A stretch of 64,000 nucleotides of DNA from Pedobacter metabolipauper (GCF_004362715.1 NZ_SNYC01000003.1:1179601-1243600); one strand, 5' to 3'; positions 1 to 8,873 are shown, counted from the first letter of the stretch. The notes: a model not told the origin generated them from the letters alone. Made by a program: numbers and translations.

Positions 1-342
1 TTGTTCCGCTGGTTTTTTAACGATGCTCACCTGGATCTTCTTTCCCTTTACTGCGGTAAAGCGGTAAGCAGCTGCGGGAACTCTTTCTGCAGAAAAATAT
101 CCGGTCTCGCGAAAAGGGATTTTTATAGACAGTGCTTTTTCTAAACTTTGATCTGCCGCCTTGATCCATGCAGTACCCATTGCTGTCCGGTCCAGACCGG
201 CACTAATCAGTTTTCTTTTATACTGTTCATGCAAAGATGCAGGCTTAAATAAATTAACTGCTCCAGAATTGCAAGAAAACAAACTGGCAGTAAATACAAC
301 AGTAAAAAATTTGATTATTTTAATTTTATCAAGTATGCTCAT
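1..342 (-). CDS. Lipoprotein, partial (C-terminus beyond left edge); possible M23-type peptidase
   Basis: This is an open reading frame on the minus strand that runs off the window, with 114 codons visible from an ATG at 342. It begins with a short basic stretch, a hydrophobic segment and a lipobox (SLFSC, Cys at about residue 24), so it should be a lipoprotein. The following region (HEQYKRKLISAGLDRTAMG, then IPFRETGYFSAERVPA) resembles the N-terminal part of Bacteroidota lipoproteins annotated as M23 metallopeptidases, but the catalytic domain lies outside the window, so the peptidase call is a guess from memory of the family. It is divergent from the XRE regulator. Confidence 0.65.
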   Translation of the reverse strand, partial: MSILDKIKIIKFFTVVFTASLFSCNSGAVNLFKPASLHEQYKRKLISAGLDRTAMGTAWIKAADQSLEKALSIKIPFRETGYFSAERVPAAAYRFTAVKGKKIQVSIVKKPAEQ

Positions 343-557
343 TAAGTATAAATTATATCTACATTTAAACAGCGTAATTCCCCATTTCGTTTTGTAACAA
401 CTTAAAGATACTGCAAGAAATAAAAGCTGATTTGTTTAATATTACTATAAATGTTATAACACGAAATCCAAGCCTTTTTTATTTCCGTATGTATAATTTT
501 ATTGCATTTAACCGAAATTAAAAGCAAGTTTATCACACACCTAATTAAACGAACGTC

Positions 558-887
558 ATGAACACAATTGGTAAAAATATCAGACAGATCCGTCAAAAAA
601 ATGGATGGAACCAGGCACATGTTGCAAAAAGACTCAGTATTTCTACGCCTGCGCTTTGTAAGATTGAAACTGGAATAACAGATATCAATTACTCAAGACT
701 TGATCAAATTGCAAACCTTTTTGAAATCTCCATAGTTAATCTTTTGTTTGAAGAAGGTGAAAACCCGCAGTCCGAACGTCAGGAAGAAGTTAATTTGCTT
801 AAAGAAAAATTGATGCAGAGGGAACAAGAGATTAATAAGCTTGAAAAGAAATTGATTGAGCTTTACGAAGAAGCCCGAAGAAAATAA
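558..887 (+). CDS. XRE-family HTH regulator with C-terminal coiled coil
   Basis: This 109-residue protein has an HTH_3 (Cro/C1-type) domain at about residues 6-62, with recognisable helices (IRQIRQKNGWNQAHVAKRL, then STPALCKIETG). A charged, heptad-like segment at about 74-106 (LLKEKLMQREQEINKLEKK) predicts a dimerising coiled coil. No ligand or effector domain is present, so it is probably a small DNA-binding regulator. It stands alone; the next gene starts 57 bases downstream and may be co-transcribed. The target is unknown. Confidence 0.85.
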   Translation: MNTIGKNIRQIRQKNGWNQAHVAKRLSISTPALCKIETGITDINYSRLDQIANLFEISIVNLLFEEGENPQSERQEEVNLLKEKLMQREQEINKLEKKLIELYEEARRK

Positions 888-944
888 GCTCCTGTGCGTT
901 TTTAATTATTGGTTTGGAAATTGCTATTGTAGCTAAAAACCATT

Positions 945-2033
945 ATGCAAAAACTTCAACACAGTGTATATTCCCTTCTATTTTTAGTTCTGGCTTTTAG
1001 CAGCCTATTTTTTGCCCGGGATTTTTTAATCCCGGTTGCAATGGCGGCTATATTCTCCATGCTGTTTATAAAGCTTTGCGGCTGGTTTGAAAAAAAGGGC
1101 AGCAGCAGGGGTATGGCCGCTTTATACTGCGTATTAATTTTTATAGCTGCAATTTCATTGATTGTATTTCTGTTGAGCTGGCAATTGAGCAGCCTGGCAG
1201 AAAACATCGATGAGATGAAACAAAGACTGATCAGTTTTTTTAACCGTGCCCGTGTCTGGATCAATGAAAGTGCAGGCATATCTCTTAAAGCGCAGGAGAA
1301 AATGGTTAAAGAACAAAGTGAAAGTGGTTCTGCAAGTGCAGGAAGCATGGCAGCAAGCTTTGCCGCCAGTATTTTCAGCATGCTGGTTAACACGGTACTT
1401 GTGCTGGTTTACATGTATTTATTTTTAGTTTACCGGTCACACTTAAAAAAGTTCATTCTGAAACTTGTTCCAAGGGACGAGAAGAACACGACTGTGAATG
1501 TGGTTGATGAGGCTGGTAAAGTAGCCCAGCATTACCTAAGTGGCTTGGGTGCTATGATTGCTGTGCTTTGGGTAATGTACGGCATCGGTTTTAGCCTGGT
1601 TGGTGTAGAAAATGCGATCTTTTTTGCTGTGCTTTGCGGACTTCTGGAGATCATCCCTTTTATTGGAAATCTGACCGGCACATCAATTACTGTGCTGGCC
1701 GTACTGGCCCAGGGAGGCAGCGGTAAAATGGTTATTTTAGTAATTGCTACATACCTTGTCGTTCAATTCATACAGACCTATATTCTGGAACCCCTGATCG
1801 TGGGAGAACAAGTAAATATCAATCCCCTTTTTACAATTATGGTACTGGTTTTAGGTGAGATGCTTTGGGGGGTTCCCGGCATGATCCTGGCCATCCCATT
1901 ACTGGGAATAATTAAAATAATCTGTGACCACGTTCCTGATTTACAGCCTTATGGCTTTTTAATAGGTATAGAAAATCAGAAAAGTAAAAGAACAGGTGTC
2001 CTTGATAAAATCAGGAATTTATTTAAACGGTAG
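945..2033 (+). CDS. AI-2E family (PerM/YdiK-type) membrane permease
   Basis: This 362-residue polytopic inner-membrane protein has the length and layout of the AI-2E transporter family (formerly UPF0118). It has a pair of N-terminal TM segments (residues 9-42), a TM at about 60-80, a long extracytoplasmic or peripheral region at about 85-145, then several TMs. The family-typical end is visible around 304-324 (GEMLWGVPGMILAIPLLGI). Members export diverse small substrates, and the family name does not prove transport of autoinducer-2. The tail is basic and cytoplasmic. Confidence 0.85.
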   Translation: MQKLQHSVYSLLFLVLAFSSLFFARDFLIPVAMAAIFSMLFIKLCGWFEKKGSSRGMAALYCVLIFIAAISLIVFLLSWQLSSLAENIDEMKQRLISFFNRARVWINESAGISLKAQEKMVKEQSESGSASAGSMAASFAASIFSMLVNTVLVLVYMYLFLVYRSHLKKFILKLVPRDEKNTTVNVVDEAGKVAQHYLSGLGAMIAVLWVMYGIGFSLVGVENAIFFAVLCGLLEIIPFIGNLTGTSITVLAVLAQGGSGKMVILVIATYLVVQFIQTYILEPLIVGEQVNINPLFTIMVLVLGEMLWGVPGMILAIPLLGIIKIICDHVPDLQPYGFLIGIENQKSKRTGVLDKIRNLFKR

Positions 2034-2152
2034 CATTTATGATACATTAAAATAAAACATAGAGCTATCAGGAATATCAACATATAAGGGCTTGAATTTT
2101 GTAAAATAACAGATAATCCTAATTGTTGATTATGGTAGCTTTAATACTTCCA

Positions 2153-2725
2153 ATGTTTAATAATAATCCCGATTCCAATACAGAAGTAAATATTCCAAGG
2201 CCTGATGAGTCTGATCTTATCAATGGTTTAAAAAATGGAGAAGAACTCGCGTACTCGAAACTTTATAAAATGTATGCTGCTACCCTTTTGGGGATTATTT
2301 GCAGAATTGTAAAAACAGAGGAAATTGCAGAGGATGTGCTTCAGGAAACGTTTATTAAAATCGGAAGGTCAATTGGCCAATATGAGCCGGCTAAAGGGAG
2401 GTTGTTTACGTGGATGGCACGTTTAGCGAGAAATTCAGCAATTGACCACTTAAGAAGCCGTGGCAATTTAAACAGCAACAAAAATAATGACCTTGACATG
2501 GTATCTAATGAAGTTGACAGTTCTTATAACACAACTTATAACCCGGATACCATTGGTATAAAAAAGCTCACCTATACACTCAATGATTCTCAGAAACAAG
2601 TACTGGATCTGATCTATTTTGAGGGCTATACCCATACTGAAGTAGCTGAACGGCTACAAATACCTATTGGAACCGTTAAAACACGGATTCGGATGGCCAT
2701 TCAAAATCTTCGTAAATTCTTTTAA
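2153..2725 (+). CDS. ECF-subfamily RNA polymerase sigma factor
   Basis: This protein has a sigma-70 region 2 (EDVLQETFIKIGRSIGQY, RLFTWMARLARNSAIDHLRS) and a C-terminal sigma-70 region 4 HTH (LDLIYFEGYTHTEVAERL followed by PIGTVKTRIR), which is the compact sigma2-sigma4 layout of ECF factors. I placed the start at the ATG at 2153 (190 residues) because the preceding in-frame codons encode a short hydrophobic stretch unusual for this family; an ATG at 2132 and a TTG at 2123 are alternatives. No anti-sigma gene is adjacent, so control is probably transcriptional or by an unlinked anti-sigma factor. An element close to the -7 consensus (GAATTTTG) lies near 2094. Confidence 0.9.
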   Translation: MFNNNPDSNTEVNIPRPDESDLINGLKNGEELAYSKLYKMYAATLLGIICRIVKTEEIAEDVLQETFIKIGRSIGQYEPAKGRLFTWMARLARNSAIDHLRSRGNLNSNKNNDLDMVSNEVDSSYNTTYNPDTIGIKKLTYTLNDSQKQVLDLIYFEGYTHTEVAERLQIPIGTVKTRIRMAIQNLRKFF

Positions 2726-2742
2726 CCTAAGCTTCACTTAGA

Positions 2743-3996
2743 TCAGCCAATGATCTTAGTTACCATTTGCTGTGCACTTACAATGGCTGCTTCTACCGTG
2801 CCGGGATGTGCACCCGTATACATTCCCTCACCCGCAAAATATAGGGTATCCTGAACCGGCTCATTCAGAATCTTTAAGGCTTCCAGGGTCTGTGGTGTTT
2901 TATAGGTGTATGCTCCGAGTATTGATTTTTGCCTCTGCCAGTTAAATACCTGCCAGGACAGCAACATTTCTTTTATGCGGGTTACCGGAAGGTTAAAAAT
3001 AGATGCAACAGATGAAAGTGCCTGCTCCAGAAGTACTCCTTCTCCATACTTACTCAGTTCGATTGCCTTGTTACCTCCTACCCATCCGGTTAGAATAAAG
3101 GACTTTTCCGGAAGTTGGGTCCACCAGGTGGGAAAAACTTCCTGACTCAGAAAAAAACCGGCGTCTTTTTTCCAAAACCGTTCTTTAAATGACAAAAGTA
3201 CTTTGATCACTCCCCCATAGCCTATATGCTGCGATGCTTCAAAGTAGTCGGTTAGTGCCGGCTTAAAGCTTAGGTCGAGTCCGCCCTTCTTCTGAAGGAT
3301 ACTTACCGGAACAGTAATTACACATTTTTGGGCATGATGTGTTAAATGATCTACCGTACTGACGGTTACACTTCCTTCTTTCCAACTGATTTCTTTTACA
3401 ATTGAATGGTTAATCAATTTACAACCTTTCTTTCTGCATGCTGAAACGAGATACCTAATGAGTTTTCCATATCCGCCTTCTACCCGGTAGTCATCAGTTT
3501 CATTTACCCATTCCAGATGAAGTGATTTTACACTTACCCGATCGGGATCTGCGATATCGAATCCTTCTGCATATGCCCTTGCCTCTGCACGAAGCTCAGT
3601 ATACCCGGTTCCGGGAAAATAATCATGCAAAAAATTATTCAGGGTTATGTCGGTTTCTATTTCTCCCATTTTTCGGATTAACACCTCCCAGCCATCAATC
3701 ATCTCTGGCTGCTGCTGAAGGCTCCTGTTTTTTTTGCGGTACATTTCTCCGGAAACCGGCACATACCCTATTCCCGCTTCTTTGAGCAGTGCGATGGTTT
3801 GTGCGGCATCTCCATGAATAAATTCTGCACCGCCTTCAATTGTTGAATTAAAGCTCTGCTTATTTATAGAACAGATCCTGCCCCCAAATTTGCGGAGGGC
3901 TTCCAGCAGGATCACGTCATATTTACCGGACAATTCTCTTGCTGCGACCAGTCCGGAAATACCGCCTCCGATTACAATTACCGTTTCTCGATTCAT
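2743..3996 (-). CDS. Flavin-dependent amine oxidase (MAO family)
   Basis: This 417-residue FAD oxidoreductase opens with a dinucleotide-binding fold (VIVIGGGISGL at residues 6-16, acidic end of strand 2 in LLEA, then GGRI). It closes with the second FAD-contact motif of the monoamine oxidase family (LYFAGEG at about 385-391, then HPGTVEAAI). It should oxidise a primary or polyamine, or a related CH-NH substrate; the substrate cannot be read from the sequence. No signal peptide is seen, so it is probably cytoplasmic. It is convergent with the ECF sigma gene, with only 17 bases between stops. Confidence 0.87.
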   Translation of the reverse strand: MNRETVIVIGGGISGLVAARELSGKYDVILLEALRKFGGRICSINKQSFNSTIEGGAEFIHGDAAQTIALLKEAGIGYVPVSGEMYRKKNRSLQQQPEMIDGWEVLIRKMGEIETDITLNNFLHDYFPGTGYTELRAEARAYAEGFDIADPDRVSVKSLHLEWVNETDDYRVEGGYGKLIRYLVSACRKKGCKLINHSIVKEISWKEGSVTVSTVDHLTHHAQKCVITVPVSILQKKGGLDLSFKPALTDYFEASQHIGYGGVIKVLLSFKERFWKKDAGFFLSQEVFPTWWTQLPEKSFILTGWVGGNKAIELSKYGEGVLLEQALSSVASIFNLPVTRIKEMLLSWQVFNWQRQKSILGAYTYKTPQTLEALKILNEPVQDTLYFAGEGMYTGAHPGTVEAAIVSAQQMVTKIIG

Positions 3997-4123
3997 TGGG
4001 TTTAATGATTACTTTTTATAAAGTACCTCAGTATTCAAATTGTTTTACAGACCTTATTGAATACCTCCGGCCAGGTCAATTTATGAAACACTTTTGAATT
4101 ACAGGTGTTAACTTTAGAAACCT

Positions 4124-4510
4124 ATGATTATGAAATATAAAAAGTTATTATCCACTCTTCAAGGAAGCAAGGATCACACACTGCCTGCAGTTGCTTTAGT
4201 AGCTGGTTTGGCTATTGGTGCTGCATTGGGAATATTGTTTGCACCTAAAAAAGGAAAAGATACCCGCGATACGATTACTGACGCTACTGCTGAGTTTACA
4301 GATCTGGTCATGAAAAAATTCAAAGAGGCTAAAGACAAGATCTTGAATTCAGAAAAGATAACAGAAATTAAGGAACAGGCAGTGGAAAGTGCCTGGGAGA
4401 AAGCCAGGGACGTCGCAGATCATTTGAAAGGACCGGAAGATCAAGCCATTGATCCCACAATAATCAATGTGTCATCTGCTGGAACTTCTGCCTGGAAAGA
4501 AAACGGTTAA
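4124..4510 (+). CDS. YtxH-domain protein
   Basis: This 128-residue protein has a single membrane or hydrophobic hairpin segment near the N-terminus (LVAGLAIGAALGILFAP, residues about 26-42), followed at once by KKGKDTRDTI and a long amphipathic, charged helix. This is the YtxH family signature. Such proteins are small membrane-associated proteins often linked to general stress; their biochemical role is unknown. ATGs at 4124 and 4130 are both possible starts. It is convergent with the iron-permease-family gene, with a strong hairpin between. Confidence 0.85.
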   Translation: MIMKYKKLLSTLQGSKDHTLPAVALVAGLAIGAALGILFAPKKGKDTRDTITDATAEFTDLVMKKFKEAKDKILNSEKITEIKEQAVESAWEKARDVADHLKGPEDQAIDPTIINVSSAGTSAWKENG

Positions 4511-4612
4511 GCTTAATAAAACCGGTTGACTTCTATAGATTAATCTAAAACTCAGTTTCAGGAAAATAATCAATGGATGCTGTGGGGAATATTGACCTTG
4601 CTATTTAAATTC

Positions 4613-4650
4613 AAAAATAGAACATCTGTTTAAAAATAGAACATCCGTTT
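4613..4650. repeat. 19-bp tandem duplication
   Basis: Two adjacent 19-base copies (4613-4631 and 4632-4650) of AAAAATAGAACATCYGTTT differ at one position (T or C). They lie between the YtxH gene and the terminator hairpin at 4655. It looks like a recent slip duplication in intergenic DNA. Confidence 0.9.
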
Positions 4651-4654
4651 AAAT

Positions 4655-4690
4655 AAAACCAGCAGTTCCACGTTTGAAACTGCTGGTTTT
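4655..4690. terminator. Bidirectional intrinsic terminator
   Basis: A perfect 13-bp inverted repeat (AAAACCAGCAGTT at 4655-4667 and its complement at 4678-4690) encloses a 10-base loop. A- and T-rich ends on both sides supply a U-run in either direction. It sits between convergent genes and should end both. Confidence 0.85.
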
Positions 4691-4720
4691 AATACTTGTA
4701 TTATTTAGTAAGGAGGCAGA

Positions 4721-5188
4721 TCATTCGTCTCCGGGATCTGCTGCCTTTTTATTCCTTTTAGCCATATGCAGATCCTGAGCAGCATCTATAGAGTGTGACT
4801 TATGAATATCATCATCTGCCTCAGATATATCAGATAATTTCTGATAGTACTTATGAAGTACATCCAGCTCAGATTCCGTCAGGTCTTCAATATCTACCAT
4901 GCGGTTACTGGCATGCCTGCTGGCTGCTATCAGTTCATTCAATTTCAGCTGTATTGCTTTAGAGTCTTTGTTCTGTGATTTCTGAATTAAGAATACCATT
5001 AAAAATGTAATGATCGTTGTGCCGGTATTGATCACCAGCTGCCAGGTATCAGAATAATTAAATACAGGTCCGGTAATGATCCAGATCACCACGATCAGTA
5101 CCGCTACGCCAAAAGCTACCGGGCTACCAGTCCAATTGGTAATCTTAGTAGAAACCCTTTCAAAAACATTGTGCTCATTCTTTTTCAT
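4721..5188 (-). CDS. Low-affinity iron permease family protein
   Basis: This is a 155-residue protein when started at the ATG at 5188 (MKKNEHNVFER); an upstream extension to 5260 lacks family-like sequence. Two TM segments (about residues 23-45 and 52-72, including WIITGPVF and TIITFLMVFLIQ) are followed by a conserved cytoplasmic stretch (NKDSKAIQLKLNELI) and an acidic tail. This matches the small bacterial members of the low-affinity iron permease family (PF04120). Their role in iron uptake is unproven in bacteria. Confidence 0.85.
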   Translation of the reverse strand: MKKNEHNVFERVSTKITNWTGSPVAFGVAVLIVVIWIITGPVFNYSDTWQLVINTGTTIITFLMVFLIQKSQNKDSKAIQLKLNELIAASRHASNRMVDIEDLTESELDVLHKYYQKLSDISEADDDIHKSHSIDAAQDLHMAKRNKKAADPGDE

Positions 5189-5323
5189 TTTACAGGTATT
5201 AAACTTATGAATCTCTAATATAGGATTATAACAGCATGTTCTTATATTCCATCTGTTCATTCCTTTTTTCTACAGAACAATGCCTGTTATTTTTTGTTTT
5301 TAACGTACAACACATATATATCT

Positions 5324-5752
5324 ATGGAAACGAACCCTTACTGGATCTTTATTCTTGCCTTACCCGTAGCCTGTATTGCCTGGACAGTTACCAAAGAAGA
5401 AGTATTCAGGGAACCCAGGGAATATTGCGTAGAAAAATCAAAGAGCTGTAAAAACATTTTTAAAAGAAAGCTTTTTTATATGCTTACCTGTGAGTATTGC
5501 TTTAGTCACTATGTGACCTTGTTTCTATTGGTCATCACCAAATACACCTTATTGTACCCGGATTGGAGGGGATATCTGATCGCTGGTTTCTCTATCGTGT
5601 GGATTGCAAACGTATATATGAGCATTTATAACCTGATTCGCATTGATCTTAAGAAAGAGAAACTGATTGTACAAAAAGAAGAAGAAAAGATCAGGAATAA
5701 CTCCGGCTTATCTGATCACCTATCTTCTGAACAACAGGTTCTTTTAAAATAA
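5324..5752 (+). CDS. Cys-containing membrane protein of unknown function
   Basis: I placed the start at the ATG at 5324 (142 residues). The protein has about three TM segments: residues 6-22, about 62-80 and 83-105. A cytoplasmic loop carries C35, C42, C56 and C59 (the last pair in LTCEYCFSHYVT), arranged so that they could bind a metal or form disulfides. The CEYCFSHYV motif recalls membrane proteins of the DUF1360 type, but I do not firmly recognise the family. The C-terminal tail is highly charged (KKEKLIVQKEEEK). The 3' end overlaps the convergent gene at 5691-5975 by 62 bases. Confidence 0.65.
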   Translation: METNPYWIFILALPVACIAWTVTKEEVFREPREYCVEKSKSCKNIFKRKLFYMLTCEYCFSHYVTLFLLVITKYTLLYPDWRGYLIAGFSIVWIANVYMSIYNLIRIDLKKEKLIVQKEEEKIRNNSGLSDHLSSEQQVLLK

Positions 5753-5975
5753 ACCTGATATCGTCCAATGGATCCTGGTACTCATACATTGGATGTGTAC
5801 CAGGATCCAGATCTTCTATAGAAACTGCCTCCCAGTTTTCTCCTGCTGCGCCCATGAAAATTTCGCCTACCAAACCACCATGGTATACGATTTTATAACT
5901 CCCGGCTTCCTGCGGATGTATATTCAGGTCAATTTTCCTACCCTGTTCTTCTATAATGATGTTGAATGGATCCAT
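5691..5975 (-). CDS. Small conserved hypothetical protein
   Basis: This is a 94-residue protein from the ATG at 5975 (MDPFNIIIEEQGRKIDL). It is acidic, with no signal peptide or TM, and has a beta-rich N-terminal half (IDLNIHPQEAGSYKIVYHG). I recognise similar small Bacteroidota proteins of unknown function but no named domain. Its last 62 bases overlap the 3' end of the opposite-strand membrane protein, so either the overlap is real or the true C-terminus of one partner has changed. Confidence 0.55.
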   Translation of the reverse strand: MDPFNIIIEEQGRKIDLNIHPQEAGSYKIVYHGGLVGEIFMGAAGENWEAVSIEDLDPGTHPMYEYQDPLDDIRFILKEPVVQKIGDQISRSYS

Positions 5976-6108
5976 ATATAAAACCAACAATCTGATAAAA
6001 AAATAGTTTGGGCCGAATTCGATTTGTTTAAGGATCATGCAAACCATTTTAGGGGTCATCATGTTCTAGTGCTGAAGCCAATATCTTTAACCTTGAAAGT
6101 ATCAGACC

Positions 6109-7662
6109 ATGAATAACGACAAAAAAAACACCTCTGAAAGGGACAGTTCTACCATTAGCGTATGGCAGGAAGGCCTTGAAAGACCAGCTGCTAACCCGGG
6201 GCAACCTGCCGATCAAACCATTTATGATGTTTTGATCGTTGGTGCTGGCCTTACAGGAATTACTACTGCATTAATGCTTCAGCATGCTGGTAAGCAATGT
6301 ATTTTGATTGAAGGAAATACAATAGGCTATGGCACAACCGGGGGGACTTCTGCCCATTTAAATACCTTCTTTGATGCTACCTATCCGGAAATAGATCAGG
6401 ATTTTGGAACCGATGCATCCAGGCTTGTAGCCGAAGGCGGAAAAGAAGCGTTCTCACTCATTTCTGCATTTGTCAATAAATATAACATCGATTGCGATCT
6501 TGAATATAAAGATGCGTACCTGTTCTCAGAAAATGAGAAGGAAAGCAAACAACTGGCAGACATTCTGAAAGCTTCAAAAAATGCTGGAATAGCTGTTGAT
6601 GAAGCAAATGAAAATGGTGTCCCCATTTCTTTTGACCAGGCTATCCTGTTTAAAGATCAGGGTCAGTTTCATCCATTAAAATACGGCTATGCACTTGTTG
6701 AAGCCTTTAAAAGTGCAGGTGGCAAAGTCCTTGAAAATACGTTCATTGATAAGGCAACATATGAAGATGATGTCCATACGGTTTGGTCCGGGGATACTCT
6801 TTTAAAAGGTAAAAATCTGATCTATGCAACGCATATCCCTCCGGGGATCAATATTTTAAGTCTGAGGTGCGCTCCTTACCGCAGTTACGTACTCGGTATT
6901 AAACTAAAAGATGAGGCTTATCCAGACGCACTTTCCTACGACATGCAGGAACCTTATCATTACTTTCGAAGCCATGTAATTGAAGGACAAAGATACCTGA
7001 TCCTTGGCGGAGAAGATCACAAGACAGGCCATGATGATCCTGAGATGGCATTTAACAACCTGGAAGCTTATGCTAGGAAACATTTTAAGGTTGATGCAGT
7101 TACCTATAAATGGTCTGCCCAATACTATGTTCCTGCCGATGGCTTGCCCTACATTGGCATTCATCCGCAAGGTAATGAGCATACTTTCATAGCTACTGGA
7201 TTTAACGGAAATGGAATGATGTTTGGAACATTATCAGCAAAGATCATCTGCGACCTGATCCTTGGAAACGAATCTAAATATGCAAAATTATTTAGTCCGT
7301 CCAGAATTAAACCAATTGCTGGCTTCATGGACTTTGTAAAAGAAAATGCAGATGTTGCTTACCACTTTGTAGCTGACCGTTTTTCTGCGAAGGAAATAGA
7401 ATCGCTTACTGAAATAAAAGCTGGCGAAGGCCAGATTATTGAATATAAAGATCAAAAACTCGCAGTTTACAAGGATAGTAGTGGAAAGATATCGGCTTTA
7501 GATCCGGTGTGTACGCATGCGGGATGCATCGTAAAATTCAATACCTCAGAAAAAAGCTGGGATTGTCCCTGTCACGGCGGCAGGTTTAGCATTGACGGAA
7601 AAGTATTAAATGGCCCGCCAACACAAGACCTGAAAGCCTATGACCTTACTACTTTGAAATGA
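6109..7662 (+). CDS. FAD-dependent oxidoreductase (DAO type) fused to a Rieske [2Fe-2S] domain
   Basis: This 517-residue fusion has an N-terminal D-amino-acid-oxidase-type FAD domain (YDVLIVGAGLTGITTALML, about 39-57) and a C-terminal Rieske domain. The cluster ligands are visible: C468 and H470 in CTHAGC, C486 and H489 in CPCH. C473 and C488 are the extra cysteines that form the stabilising disulfide in bc1/b6f-type Rieske proteins. Enzymes of this layout are annotated as FAD/Rieske oxidoreductases in many bacteria; the substrate is unknown. It lacks a signal peptide. The 3' end overlaps the next convergent gene by 14 bases. Confidence 0.9.
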   Translation: MNNDKKNTSERDSSTISVWQEGLERPAANPGQPADQTIYDVLIVGAGLTGITTALMLQHAGKQCILIEGNTIGYGTTGGTSAHLNTFFDATYPEIDQDFGTDASRLVAEGGKEAFSLISAFVNKYNIDCDLEYKDAYLFSENEKESKQLADILKASKNAGIAVDEANENGVPISFDQAILFKDQGQFHPLKYGYALVEAFKSAGGKVLENTFIDKATYEDDVHTVWSGDTLLKGKNLIYATHIPPGINILSLRCAPYRSYVLGIKLKDEAYPDALSYDMQEPYHYFRSHVIEGQRYLILGGEDHKTGHDDPEMAFNNLEAYARKHFKVDAVTYKWSAQYYVPADGLPYIGIHPQGNEHTFIATGFNGNGMMFGTLSAKIICDLILGNESKYAKLFSPSRIKPIAGFMDFVKENADVAYHFVADRFSAKEIESLTEIKAGEGQIIEYKDQKLAVYKDSSGKISALDPVCTHAGCIVKFNTSEKSWDCPCHGGRFSIDGKVLNGPPTQDLKAYDLTTLK

Positions 7663-7903
7663 TCCTTTCCTGCTCATCCTCATCCTCATCGCGCTTATTT
7701 CCGAGATGTGTGTTTGGCAAATCTCCATTTTCCCGCTCCTTTTCAAAATCAGTAGGCTGATCATTTAAATTCTCTATTTCGGGTAACTCTGCATCAGTTC
7801 TTTTATCTGTACTGCTATTAAACCTTGGGACATTCAGGTCCTGAGGTTTTTCAACATTATAATCTTCAGATTCGGGTTTTGGGGTTTGCTTATTATTTTC
7901 CAT
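7649..7903 (-). CDS. Small acidic, probably disordered protein
   Basis: This 84-residue protein is very rich in D, E, N, P and K, with no hydrophobic core and no recognised domain; it is probably intrinsically disordered. It ends in an acidic run (DEDEDEQERIISK). The reading frame is convincing because it has a clear ATG at 7903 and sits in the space between convergent genes, overlapping the Rieske fusion by 14 bases. The function is unknown. Confidence 0.6.
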   Translation of the reverse strand: MENNKQTPKPESEDYNVEKPQDLNVPRFNSSTDKRTDAELPEIENLNDQPTDFEKERENGDLPNTHLGNKRDEDEDEQERIISK

Positions 7904-8053
7904 GGCTAATGTGTTTAATTGGTGACTGGTAATTAAACAGAGGGCTGGATTAAAAGTTTGCCATTAGCCATAGATATGTCAAATACCATTAAAAGTTTAA
8001 ACATATAAAATTTATTTATACTTTTGACTAAAATAACCATTTGGTCAAGAATT

Positions 8054-8218
8054 ATGAAAATCATTACACCGTTATTCGCATTGATCCTGTTGCTTACTGC
8101 ATGTGGCGGTAATACAGAAAAAATTCAGCTTAGGGCTCCTGAGCAAAGTACCGCAGACAGCACATCAGCAAAATTATCTACAGACTCCGTTGCTGTGGAT
8201 ACCACTATTATCCCATGA
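8054..8218 (+). CDS. Small lipoprotein
   Basis: Started at the ATG at 8054, this is a 54-residue precursor with a classic lipoprotein signal (MKIITPLFALILLLTACGG, lipobox LTAC) and a short Ser/Thr/Asp-rich mature part. It resembles the many tiny surface or periplasmic lipoproteins of Bacteroidota; no function can be assigned. Its stop overlaps the 3' end of the YceH gene by 11 bases. Confidence 0.7.
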   Translation: MKIITPLFALILLLTACGGNTEKIQLRAPEQSTADSTSAKLSTDSVAVDTTIIP

Positions 8219-8861
8219 GTTCTTTCATTAATTTATCAAAGGCGTCCTTCATTTCAGCCAGTTCTGACTCTACTTTGGTAAGGCGTTCTTCTAAATTTCC
8301 TGAAGTTTTACTGAAGTATTCTTCTGGTGATTCTTCCAGTGTAAGATCCGGGGTTCCGCTCAGCAAATGAATATACCGGGTTTCTTTCTGACCGGCACGT
8401 TTAGGCAGCTGCATAACGTAAGGGATCTCTGGTCCGGAAAGTCCTTCCAACACTTCCTGTACCTCTTCTAAAGATTCAAATTCATACAACCTTCCTGAAT
8501 TGGTATTCAGTTCACCGGGGGTTTGGGCTCCCCTGAGCAAGAGTAAACAAATGATGGCTACTTCTTTGGGTGTTACCGGAAAAACGATTGCAAAATTATG
8601 TTTATACTTAATGCTTCTGCTTGATCCGCCTGTTGCTGTGGAGATCAGTCCTTTTCTTTTTAAAGCATCCAGCGTTAATACCACGATCTGCTCATCATAC
8701 TGCACCACCGGTTTACGTGATGTTTTCTGATTACAAGCTGCTGTAATTGAATTGATGGTCATCGGATAATACTCAGGAGTTGTTTTAGATTTCTCCATCA
8801 ATACACCGAGAATCCTGATTTCTTCTGCGTTTAAAACGGGTAAAGATTGTGCCTGATCCAT
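8208..8861 (-). CDS. YceH family protein (DUF480/UPF0502)
   Basis: This 217-residue protein has the tandem winged-helix layout of the YceH family. It opens with LNAEEIRILGVLMEKSKTTPEYYPM and contains TINSITAACNQKTSRKPV, RGAQTPGELNTNSGRLYEF and LPKRAGQKETRY, all typical of DUF480. A short C-terminal coiled coil follows (LEERLTKVESELAEMKDAF). The molecular function of the family is unknown. It is followed 12 bases upstream on the same strand by the aldo/keto reductase, so the two may be co-transcribed (reductase first). Confidence 0.9.
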   Translation of the reverse strand: MDQAQSLPVLNAEEIRILGVLMEKSKTTPEYYPMTINSITAACNQKTSRKPVVQYDEQIVVLTLDALKRKGLISTATGGSSRSIKYKHNFAIVFPVTPKEVAIICLLLLRGAQTPGELNTNSGRLYEFESLEEVQEVLEGLSGPEIPYVMQLPKRAGQKETRYIHLLSGTPDLTLEESPEEYFSKTSGNLEERLTKVESELAEMKDAFDKLMKELMG

Positions 8862-8873
8862 TCCATAAAAAGG

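Noticed and set aside
161-397. 78-codon plus-strand frame opposite the left-edge lipoprotein
   Set aside because: It is antisense to the lipoprotein frame, which has a proper signal peptide and lipobox.
402-620. 72-codon minus-strand frame over the XRE start
   Set aside because: It covers the HTH region in antisense and the AT-rich gap; no protein features.
956-1393. 145-codon open frame antisense to the AI-2E permease
   Set aside because: It is a shadow of a coding region; the product has no plausible domain.
2725-2743. Possible terminator CTAAG/CTTAG in the gap after the ECF sigma gene
   Set aside because: The stem is only 5 bp with no U-run; too weak to list.
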